A stretch of 15,769 nt of DNA from assembly GCA_023251695.1 (NCBI GenBank), contig JAHEYE010000057.1, positions 1 through 15,769 on the forward strand, written 5' to 3'. Positions within the stretch are counted from its first letter, which is position 1. Every line of letters starts with the position of its first letter. The position numbers were made by a program, and so were the translations under genes. Positions 7,438-13,834 of the stretch are shown in pieces. Below the pieces are notes generated by a model that made no database searches, was not told the origin of the DNA, and saw only the letters and a program-made list of their open reading frames with translations. Origin of the DNA: Sphingobacteriaceae bacterium. Lineage in GTDB: Bacteria; Bacteroidota; Bacteroidia; B-17B0; Aurantibacillaceae.

Positions 7438-8967
7438 ATGAATTCAAAAAATATCATTCCGGATATTAAGGCCGGAATTGTGGTGTTCCTCGTAGCGCTT
7501 CCGCTATGCTTAGGAATAGCCCTCGCCTGCAAAGCGCCCTTATTCTCAGGTCTTTTAGCAGGCATTATTGGGGGAATAGTTGTGACCACATTCAGCGGTT
7601 CAGCATTAAGCGTAAGTGGTCCGGCGGCCGGACTTACGGCTATCGTCTTAAGTTCAACCGCCACGCTAGGTTCCTTTGAAGTTTTTGTTGCTGCAGTAAT
7701 ATTTGCGGGAATTATACAGGTGGCATTTGGAATCCTGAAAGCCGGAAATATCGGAAGCTACATCCCCAACGCCGTAATTAAAGGCATGCTCGCTGGTATT
7801 GGTATTATTCTCATCATCAAACAAATTCCACATTTGGTGGGTTATGATAAAGATCCGGAAGGTGACTTTGATTTTTTGCAGTCTGACGGACATAATACAT
7901 TTTCAGATTTACTTTATATGCTAAATTACATTTCACCCGGAGCGATAATAGTGGCGGCGGTGTCGTTTTTTGTTCTTTTTATTGCAGATATGGAATTTTA
8001 TAAACGCGATAAGGTTTTATCTTTTATTCCAGGCCCCGTACTAGCAGTTGGATTCGGTATTTTACTTAACATTTCCTTCTCAAAATGGGATAATCAATTT
8101 ATTAATATTGATCCGGAACATCTGGTTAATTTACCTATTATAAAGAATTTCGGCGAATTTACTTCCATTCTGGTCACACCTGATTACAGCCAAATTCTTA
8201 CCATAAAATTCTGGGTCGTTGTGTTTACAATTGCAATTGTTGCGAGTCTTGAATCACTGTTAAGTGTAGAAGCCACTGATAAACTGGATCCTAAAAAAAG
8301 AAATTCAAACTCTAACAAAGAATTGTTAGCCCAAGGCTTAGGTAATATCTTTTGTGGTTTGGCAGGGGCATTACCTGTAACATCAGTAATTGTAAGAAGT
8401 TCGGCCAATATACACGCGGGCAGTAAATCAAAACTCTCTACAATTATTCATGCCCTTTTGCTGCTAGTTTGTATCCTCGCGTTACCTAATGTATTAATGC
8501 TCATCCCTAATGCTTCGCTGGCAGCAATTTTAATAGTCATCGGTTACAAACTAGCCAAACCATCATTATTCAAGCATTATTTTTATAAAGGCAACGATCA
8601 GATTATTCCGTTTGTTGTTACTATCCTGGTCATGATTTTGACTGATTTATTAAAAGGGGTAACCGCCGGACTGATTATTTCAGTAATATTCATCATCCGT
8701 TCTAATATCAAATCTTCATTCGATACTGCAACGGAAATTATAGATACCAAACCACATCATTTAATCAAACTCCCTCAACATGTTACTTTTTTTAATAAGG
8801 GTTTTTTAGTGAGGTATCTAAAAGATATCAAACCTGAAAGTAATTTAATTATTGATGGTTCTATTAACAGGACCTTTGACAATGATGTTAAAGAAGTTTT
8901 AACTGAATTTATTAAGGCAGGAAAAGAAAAACAAATTGAAATAAAGCTCATTAATTTTAATTTATAA
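7438..8967 (+). CDS. SulP-family inorganic anion transporter 2, probable bicarbonate uptake
   Basis: This is a 509-residue SulP/SLC26 transporter and paralogue of the one at 3791-5443, lacking that protein's N-terminal extension. The membrane core starts almost at once (DIKAGIVVFLVALPLCLGIAL). The signature SGSALSVSGPAAGL is at 53-66, and SLESLLSVEATDKLDPKKR and VRSSANIHAGSKSK mark the later helices. The last 75 or so residues form a short alpha/beta tail that looks like a reduced STAS domain (ESNLIIDGSINRTFDNDVKEVL). The beta-carbonic anhydrase gene begins 16 nt after its stop, so the two are almost certainly cotranscribed, which makes bicarbonate the best substrate guess. Some Bacteroidota fuse SulP and carbonic anhydrase; here they are separate genes. 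Sulfate or another anion remains possible. Confidence 0.88.
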   Translation: MNSKNIIPDIKAGIVVFLVALPLCLGIALACKAPLFSGLLAGIIGGIVVTTFSGSALSVSGPAAGLTAIVLSSTATLGSFEVFVAAVIFAGIIQVAFGILKAGNIGSYIPNAVIKGMLAGIGIILIIKQIPHLVGYDKDPEGDFDFLQSDGHNTFSDLLYMLNYISPGAIIVAAVSFFVLFIADMEFYKRDKVLSFIPGPVLAVGFGILLNISFSKWDNQFINIDPEHLVNLPIIKNFGEFTSILVTPDYSQILTIKFWVVVFTIAIVASLESLLSVEATDKLDPKKRNSNSNKELLAQGLGNIFCGLAGALPVTSVIVRSSANIHAGSKSKLSTIIHALLLLVCILALPNVLMLIPNASLAAILIVIGYKLAKPSLFKHYFYKGNDQIIPFVVTILVMILTDLLKGVTAGLIISVIFIIRSNIKSSFDTATEIIDTKPHHLIKLPQHVTFFNKGFLVRYLKDIKPESNLIIDGSINRTFDNDVKEVLTEFIKAGKEKQIEIKLINFNL

Positions 8968-8982
8968 CCTTATTTTTATAGA

Positions 8983-9624
8983 ATGGAAAATATCGAAAAT
9001 AGTTACACACGATTATTAGAAGGGAATAAACTTTTTGCAAATTCAAAAACATTTAACGATCCGGAGTATTTCAAAAAACTTTCGCTCGGGCAGGCCCCTG
9101 AATATTTATGGGTAGGTTGTAGCGACAGCCGTGTTCCTGCTAACGAAATTACCAGTACCAAAAGCGGCGAAATATTTGTTCACCGCAATGTGGCCAATCT
9201 GGTAGTGCATACGGATATTAATTTATTAAGCGTCATTGAATACGCCGTCAATTATTTAGGCGTAAAGCATATTATTGTCTGCGGTCATTATGGCTGTGGT
9301 GGGGTGAAAGCTGCTATGAGTAATGATTTACATGGTTTTGTAGATAACTGGCTGGTTAATATTAAAAACGTTTACAACAAACACGAGAAAGAGCTTTTGG
9401 GAATAACAGAAATAGATAAACGTGAAGACCGTTTGGTTGAATTAAACGTGATTGAACAGGTACGTAATGTTGCTAAAACAACCATCGTTCAACAAGCCTG
9501 GAAAAAAAGGTCACTTCACATACACGGATGGGTATATGGGATTAACAGTGGCCTGATAACCGATCTTTGCTGTATACACGACGAACAGGAAGATATTGAA
9601 ACCATTTACCGTTATAAAATTTAA
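8983..9624 (+). CDS. can: Beta-class carbonic anhydrase, type II (bicarbonate-regulated)
   Basis: This is a 213-residue cytoplasmic zinc enzyme that interconverts CO2 and bicarbonate. Zinc ligands are Cys46, His102 and Cys105 (motifs CSDSR and CGHYGCGG). Asp48 and Arg50 form the catalytic dyad. The residues that form the second, inhibitory bicarbonate site in the Haemophilus influenzae type II enzyme (W39, R64, Y181 from memory) are all present with a constant offset of 4: Trp43, Arg68 and Tyr185. An allosteric, bicarbonate-inhibited enzyme is therefore predicted. The length is normal for E. coli Can-like proteins. It follows SulP 2 by 16 nt and is closed by an intrinsic terminator at 9665-9691. 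The enzyme would convert imported bicarbonate to CO2 or the reverse, feeding carboxylases. Confidence 0.95.
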   Translation: MENIENSYTRLLEGNKLFANSKTFNDPEYFKKLSLGQAPEYLWVGCSDSRVPANEITSTKSGEIFVHRNVANLVVHTDINLLSVIEYAVNYLGVKHIIVCGHYGCGGVKAAMSNDLHGFVDNWLVNIKNVYNKHEKELLGITEIDKREDRLVELNVIEQVRNVAKTTIVQQAWKKRSLHIHGWVYGINSGLITDLCCIHDEQEDIETIYRYKI

Positions 9625-9664
9625 CGTTAAATCGTTTTTTAACTTGTTAGGAATTTGTAATTTT

Positions 9665-9691
9665 AAGAGGCGGCAAAACCGCCTCTTTTTT
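9665..9691 (+). terminator. Strong intrinsic terminator after the carbonic anhydrase gene
   Basis: AAGAGGCGG (9665-9673) and CCGCCTCTT (9679-9687) form a perfect 9-bp stem with a CAAAA loop, running into six T (9686-9691). The GC-rich core stands out in this AT-rich DNA. The T-run ends directly at the ATG of the next gene. Confidence 0.9.
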
Positions 9692-10102
9692 ATGACACGT
9701 AAGGAGTTCATTGCACAGGTAGGAATAAACGCGGCGATTTTGTTGGCCCCGGCATGCATAACCGGATTAAGCAGCTGTAAAAAGAAAAAAGAAGAAAAAC
9801 CAAGATCCGTTGATTTTACGCTTGACATTTCTACCGGACCCCTTGCAAGTAATGGTGGCGCATTGATAAATGACGGGGTTATAGTGGCGCGTTCGACAAG
9901 CGGGGAATTTATTGCCATTGATTCGGCATGTACCCATGAAGGAACTAATATTAATTATGTTTCTACCACTCATTCTTTCAAATGTCCTAACCACGGGGCT
10001 ACATACGATGCCAATGGAAATGTAACTACAGGGCCAGCCGTAAAATCGCTTACCTCTTATCATTGCACCTTAAGCGGCAGCTCATTACAGGTTTTCTCAT
10101 AA
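9692..10102 (+). CDS. Rieske-type [2Fe-2S] lipoprotein, small
   Basis: This encodes 136 residues from ATG 9692. The frame is open further upstream, but that part reads through the terminator and is not protein-like. Residues 1-29 form a lipoprotein signal (MTRKEF, a hydrophobic core, then GLSSC with the lipidated Cys at about 29), followed by a Lys/Glu-rich linker. The Rieske cluster motif is complete: CTH, 15 residues, then CPNH, supplying two Cys and two His to the 2Fe-2S centre. A one-domain exported Rieske protein of this size is not the cytochrome bc1 subunit, which has a longer transmembrane anchor and a disulfide-bearing motif. It resembles the small stand-alone ferredoxin-like Rieske lipoproteins common in Bacteroidota, and its redox partner is unknown. 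The start codon abuts the upstream terminator, so its promoter is unclear. Confidence 0.8.
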   Translation: MTRKEFIAQVGINAAILLAPACITGLSSCKKKKEEKPRSVDFTLDISTGPLASNGGALINDGVIVARSTSGEFIAIDSACTHEGTNINYVSTTHSFKCPNHGATYDANGNVTTGPAVKSLTSYHCTLSGSSLQVFS

Positions 10103-10139
10103 TTTCAAAAATTAATTCATTTTTTAGCGTTTCCTTTTT

Positions 10140-10147
10140 TACTTTTG
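10140..10147 (+). promoter_or_regulatory. Putative -7 element (TACTTTTG) before the 3-hydroxybutyrate dehydrogenase gene
   Basis: TACTTTTG matches TAnnTTTG exactly and lies 16 nt before the ATG at 10164. It would give a short leader of about 10 nt. No clear -33 TTG is seen at the expected distance. Confidence 0.4.
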
Positions 10148-10163
10148 GGTAAATTATGTAATC

Positions 10164-10934
10164 ATGAAAACAGCATTAATTACAGGAAGCACCAGCGGTA
10201 TCGGATTAGGCATTGCACGCGAATTCGCGAAAACAAAACAATACAATATTGTATTTAACGGATTAGAAGTTAACGGCCAGGAAATAGCCGATGGCATAGG
10301 AAAAGAATTTGGTATCGGCGTGATGTTTTCAAACGCAAATATGCTTAAGCCTGAAGAACTCCGTAAAATGGTTGATGATGCCGTTGCGAAATTTGGCAAA
10401 GTTGATGTTTTAATAAATAATGCAGGAATCCAACATGTTTCACCCATTGAAGATTTTCCTGAAGATAAATGGAATGCAATTATTGCAATTAATCTTACTT
10501 CCGCTTTTCATTTAACTAAAGCCGTATGGAAAGGAATGAAAGAACGCAAATTCGGACGCATCATTAATATTGCTTCTGCTCATGGATTAGTTGCATCAGA
10601 ATTTAAAAGTGCTTACGTTGCCAGTAAACATGGCATTGTCGGTTTTACAAAAACAATTGCATTAGAAGGTGCCCCATTTAACATTAACGCAAATGCTATT
10701 TGTCCGGGTTATGTAAAGACCCCCCTAGTAGAAAAACAAATTGCCGATCAGGCTAAAGCGCATAATATGAGTGAGGCTGATGTGGTAAATAAAGTGATGT
10801 TATATAAACAAGCGGTTAAGGATTTTGTTTCCTTGGAAACATTAGGACAAACAGCTTTATTACTGGCATCAGATCATGCATCAACTATCACTGGAACAGC
10901 AATACCTGTCGACGGCGGCTGGAATGCACAATAA
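10164..10934 (+). CDS. bdhA: D-3-hydroxybutyrate dehydrogenase (SDR family)
   Basis: This is a 256-residue short-chain dehydrogenase that oxidises D-3-hydroxybutyrate to acetoacetate with NAD+ in the cytoplasm, linking ketone body or polyhydroxybutyrate use to acetyl-CoA. The NAD-binding motif TGSTSGIG is at 7-14 and NNAG at 85-88. The catalytic set is Asn110, Ser138, Tyr151 and Lys155. Substrate-site residues known from the Pseudomonas enzyme (Q94, H144, K152 from memory) correspond to Gln90, His140 and Lys148 with the same offset of 4. The block NIASAHGLVASEFKSAYVASK and the C-terminal GGWNAQ are typical of this subfamily rather than of FabG. The next gene starts 15 nt downstream, so they may be cotranscribed. 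No acetoacetate-activating gene is in the window. Confidence 0.9.
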   Translation: MKTALITGSTSGIGLGIAREFAKTKQYNIVFNGLEVNGQEIADGIGKEFGIGVMFSNANMLKPEELRKMVDDAVAKFGKVDVLINNAGIQHVSPIEDFPEDKWNAIIAINLTSAFHLTKAVWKGMKERKFGRIINIASAHGLVASEFKSAYVASKHGIVGFTKTIALEGAPFNINANAICPGYVKTPLVEKQIADQAKAHNMSEADVVNKVMLYKQAVKDFVSLETLGQTALLLASDHASTITGTAIPVDGGWNAQ

Positions 10935-10949
10935 ATTTTTAGAGCCTCT

Positions 10950-12713
10950 ATGAAATTACTTCTTTATTACGTAAAAAAACACAAGGGCTTATTAGTTCTC
11001 GCGCTTGTACTAGCCACTATTAACCAGTGCTTTTCTTTGTGTGATTCCATCATTACAGGTAAATTAATTAACAATTTCGGTGACGCGCACAACAAATACG
11101 GTGGGGATTTTTCAAAATTCACAAGCGACATTCTGTTTTTCTTCGGTTTATCTATTGGTGCCGCTATGGTATCTCGCATTGCTAAAAATTTTCAGGATTA
11201 TTTTACCAATATTGTTATTCAACGTAGCGGAACAAACATGTATACCGATGGTATTAAGAAAGCGCTCTCCCTTCCCTATCAGGATTTTGAAGACCAACGC
11301 AGCGGCGAAACATTAGGAAAACTACAAAAAGTAAAAACGGATACAGAAAAGTTCATTACGCTTTTTATTTCACTGATATTTCAATCTATAGTAGGACTCG
11401 GGTTCGTTATTGCTTACGCCGTTCATATCCATTGGTTATTAGGACCAATATTTCTGGCAACAGTTCCTGTTATTGGTTTTATTTCCTCCTTTCTTGGTAA
11501 AAAAATTAAAACGGTTTCAAAAAAAATATTACAGGAAACAACACAACTTGCCGGCGCTACAACTGAATCTTTACGGAATATTGAGTTGGTAAAAAGTTTA
11601 GGCCTCACCGATCAGGAAGTAAAACGTCTTAACAACACCACTATAAAAATATTAGGACTTGAATTAAAAAAAGTACGTTTCATCCGCAGTCTGGGTTTTA
11701 TTCAGGGTACTACAGTTCATTTAATGCGCACATCACTTGTATTTGCCTTGTACTGTTTTGTGTTTAATGATATTATTAAAGTGGGAGATTTAATTACGCT
11801 CATGTTCTTCTCCTTTTTTGTTTTTAATCCTATGCAGGAATTGGGTAATATGATTACCGTTTACAATGAAACAAAAGTGAGCATGGATAATTTTGAAAAA
11901 TTAGTGAATTCAAAATCCGAACCGGTTCCTGAACATCCCGCTCCCATAGGTGTTATCAATAATTTAGAGTTCAATAAAGTAACTTTCAAACATCAAAGCA
12001 CTGCCAGCTATGCCGTAAAAGATATTTCCTTTAAAATAAAAGCCGGAGAAACAATCGCCTTCGTAGGACCAAGCGGAAGTGGTAAAACAACTTTAGTAAA
12101 ATTATTAGTTGGATTGTACCGACCCGTTGAAGGTTCGGTATTTTACAATAACATCAATGTAAATGATGTTAACCTCGATGAAGTGCGCCGCCAATTAGGA
12201 TTTGTAACACAGGATGCACAATTATTTTCGGGAACTATCATGGATAATTTACTATTCGTTAAGCCAACGGCATCAGAAAAGGAAATTTTAGAAGTACTTA
12301 ATAAAGCTGCTTGTCAGAATTTATTAATGCGCGCCGAAAAAGGAATTCATACTACTATTGGTGAGGGTGGCATAAAAGTATCGGGTGGTGAAAAACAACG
12401 TTTGTCCATTGCCCGTGCTTTATTACGCCAACCTAAATTGGTTGTTTTTGACGAGGCCACTTCTGCTTTAGATTCATTAACCGAAGAAGAGGTTACAAAA
12501 ACCATAAGGGATATTTCTTCGAAACAAGACCAGATAACTATACTTATTGCCCACCGTCTCTCTACTATTATGCATGCCGACCGTATTTATGTTTTAGAAC
12601 AAGGAAATATGATTGAGCAGGGAAAACATGAAGATTTATTGGCTGAAAAGGGTCTTTATTATGCTATGTGGCGACAACAGATTGGTGAGAGAAAGAAAGA
12701 GGTTGCTATTTAA
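10950..12713 (+). CDS. ABC exporter half-transporter (fused permease and ATPase)
   Basis: This is a 587-residue type IV ABC exporter with a six-helix membrane domain at about 1-320 and a nucleotide-binding domain at about 335-587. Visible ATPase motifs are Walker A GPSGSGKTT (373-381), Q-loop Gln421, signature VSGGE (477-481), Walker B LVVFDE (497-502) with catalytic Glu502, and the switch His535 (AHRLS). The C-terminal tail is short and basic. It would function as a homodimer or with a partner encoded elsewhere, since no second half-transporter is adjacent. The substrate (lipid, peptide or drug) cannot be told; MsbA/LmrA-like is the broad class. It follows bdhA by 15 nt and precedes pyrR by 27 nt with a probable new promoter between. 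Confidence 0.9.
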   Translation: MKLLLYYVKKHKGLLVLALVLATINQCFSLCDSIITGKLINNFGDAHNKYGGDFSKFTSDILFFFGLSIGAAMVSRIAKNFQDYFTNIVIQRSGTNMYTDGIKKALSLPYQDFEDQRSGETLGKLQKVKTDTEKFITLFISLIFQSIVGLGFVIAYAVHIHWLLGPIFLATVPVIGFISSFLGKKIKTVSKKILQETTQLAGATTESLRNIELVKSLGLTDQEVKRLNNTTIKILGLELKKVRFIRSLGFIQGTTVHLMRTSLVFALYCFVFNDIIKVGDLITLMFFSFFVFNPMQELGNMITVYNETKVSMDNFEKLVNSKSEPVPEHPAPIGVINNLEFNKVTFKHQSTASYAVKDISFKIKAGETIAFVGPSGSGKTTLVKLLVGLYRPVEGSVFYNNINVNDVNLDEVRRQLGFVTQDAQLFSGTIMDNLLFVKPTASEKEILEVLNKAACQNLLMRAEKGIHTTIGEGGIKVSGGEKQRLSIARALLRQPKLVVFDEATSALDSLTEEEVTKTIRDISSKQDQITILIAHRLSTIMHADRIYVLEQGNMIEQGKHEDLLAEKGLYYAMWRQQIGERKKEVAI

Positions 12714-12732
12714 ATTTTAATTACTAATTTTA
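12703..12732 (+). promoter_or_regulatory. Putative pyrR promoter
   Basis: A TTG (12703-12705) at the end of the ABC transporter gene is followed by a 19-nt spacer and TAATTTTA (12725-12732), which matches TAnnTTTG at all but the last base. This is the expected Bacteroidota spacing. Initiation about 7 nt downstream would fall at or next to the pyrR ATG (12741), giving an mRNA with almost no leader. Confidence 0.4.
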
Positions 12733-12740
12733 GGTTTCAA

Positions 12741-13280
12741 ATGGCTGTAAAACCAAGGGTAATATCTGAAGGCAAACAATTTGAAGTAACTATTTTAAGG
12801 TTATGTCATCAGTTGATTGAAATCCACAACGATTTTAAAGATTCGGTTATTATTGGCTTGCAGCCGCGTGGTATTTATTTAGCGAACCGCATTAGTGCTG
12901 AACTACGCAAAATATTAAAAAACAAAAAAATCAATTGCGGTAACCTCGACATTACTTTTTACCGTGATGATTTCCGTAAAAAAGAATTAATTCCAAACAG
13001 TACCACTATTGATTTTATTATTGAAGATAAAAATGTGATTATGGTAGATGATGTGCTTTTCACAGGCCGTACCATCCGCGCCGGATTAGATGCCATGTTA
13101 GCTTTTGGCCGCCCTAAGGACGTAGAATTATTAGTATTAGTAGACCGTCGCTTTTCCCGTAATGTTCCTATCCAAGCCAAATACACAGGAATAGTAATTG
13201 ATTCTATCGAAAGCCAGAATGTGAAAGTGGAATGGAAAGAATTGGATGGTAAAGACCGCATTACACTTTTAAATAAATAA
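12741..13280 (+). CDS. pyrR: PyrR, pyrimidine regulator / uracil phosphoribosyltransferase
   Basis: This is a 179-residue type I phosphoribosyltransferase fold protein. The PRPP-binding loop VIMVDDVLFTGRT is unmistakable, and IGLQPRGIYLANRI and GNLDITFYRDD match PyrR rather than Upp or hypoxanthine phosphoribosyltransferase. In Bacillus, PyrR binds leader RNA to attenuate the pyr operon and also makes UMP from uracil and PRPP. Whether the Bacteroidota proteins regulate RNA is not something the sequence shows, and no Bacillus-type binding loop was seen in this window. pyrB lies about 2.2 kb downstream, in line with the usual pyrR-pyrB neighbourhood but interrupted here by two genes. The DinB-like gene starts one base after its stop. 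Confidence 0.9.
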   Translation: MAVKPRVISEGKQFEVTILRLCHQLIEIHNDFKDSVIIGLQPRGIYLANRISAELRKILKNKKINCGNLDITFYRDDFRKKELIPNSTTIDFIIEDKNVIMVDDVLFTGRTIRAGLDAMLAFGRPKDVELLVLVDRRFSRNVPIQAKYTGIVIDSIESQNVKVEWKELDGKDRITLLNK

Positions 13281-13281
13281 A

Positions 13282-13788
13282 ATGCGCCCTGCACAAGGAA
13301 CCTACCCCGCTTTTTTAGAAACTTACATTTCAAAAGCAAAAGAAGACACTATTTTAAAAGCTTTAGAAGCGAATACAACGCAATTAAATCACTTCTTAAA
13401 ATCAATACCTGAAGATAAAGCTGACTACGCTTATGCGCCCGGTAAATGGACCATCAAACAATTGATCATTCATATTTCGGATGCAGAGCGTATTTTTAGT
13501 TACCGCGCCTTACGTTTTGCAAGGGGCGATGAGCAACAACCATTGCCTTTTGAAGAAGATGATTACGCAGCTAATTCAAATGCAGATAAGCGCAGTTTAA
13601 GCTCGGTTATTGAAGAACTTCTGGCAGTCCGCAAAGCCACAACTCTTTTATTTGAAAGTTTTGATGAGACTGCCCTTAACAGAACCGGAAACACCTCAAA
13701 AGGAAAAGTTACGGTAAATGCTATCGGCTACGCTATTTGCGGGCATGCTGCGCATCATGTTGGTGTGGCGAAAGAAAGGTATCTGTAA
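13282..13788 (+). CDS. DinB/YfiT-family putative metal-dependent protein
   Basis: This is a 168-residue four-helix-bundle protein of the DinB superfamily. The start ATG is one base after the pyrR stop, so translational coupling is likely. Three His that normally bind a divalent metal are present: His64 (LIIHISDAE), and His155 and His159 (GHAAHH). The block YAPGKWTIKQL is characteristic of the subfamily often annotated as DinB family protein. Related proteins include bacillithiol and mycothiol transferases, so a thiol-transferase or hydrolase role is possible, but no substrate is evident. Linkage to pyrR is probably transcriptional convenience rather than a shared pathway. Confidence 0.85.
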   Translation: MRPAQGTYPAFLETYISKAKEDTILKALEANTTQLNHFLKSIPEDKADYAYAPGKWTIKQLIIHISDAERIFSYRALRFARGDEQQPLPFEEDDYAANSNADKRSLSSVIEELLAVRKATTLLFESFDETALNRTGNTSKGKVTVNAIGYAICGHAAHHVGVAKERYL

Positions 13789-13797
13789 TCGGGATAG

Positions 13798-13834
13798 GTC
13801 TTTTCATATCATAAATGAAGTAGACTATTTTTTT
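13798..13834 (+). terminator. Probable intrinsic terminator of the pyrR-dinB unit
   Basis: GTCTTTTCAT (13798-13807) pairs with ATGAAGTAGAC (13815-13825), giving 9 base pairs interrupted by a small 1x2 internal loop, with a 7-nt loop. Seven T (13828-13834) follow. It lies at the junction of convergent genes, and the T-run also encodes the last Lys codons of the minus-strand gene. Confidence 0.5.

Noticed and set aside
9619..9632. Perfect 14-bp palindrome ATTTAACGTTAAAT over the carbonic anhydrase stop codon
   Set aside because: It has no unpaired centre, is AT-rich and overlaps coding sequence; chance is the simplest explanation without conservation data.
9596..9691. N-terminal extension of the Rieske protein from TTG 9596
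   Set aside because: It would overlap the carbonic anhydrase stop and translate the terminator hairpin; the ATG at 9692 gives a proper lipoprotein signal.
9511..9918. 135-codon minus-strand ORF across the carbonic anhydrase/Rieske junction
   Set aside because: It runs through the intrinsic terminator and antisense to two well-supported genes.
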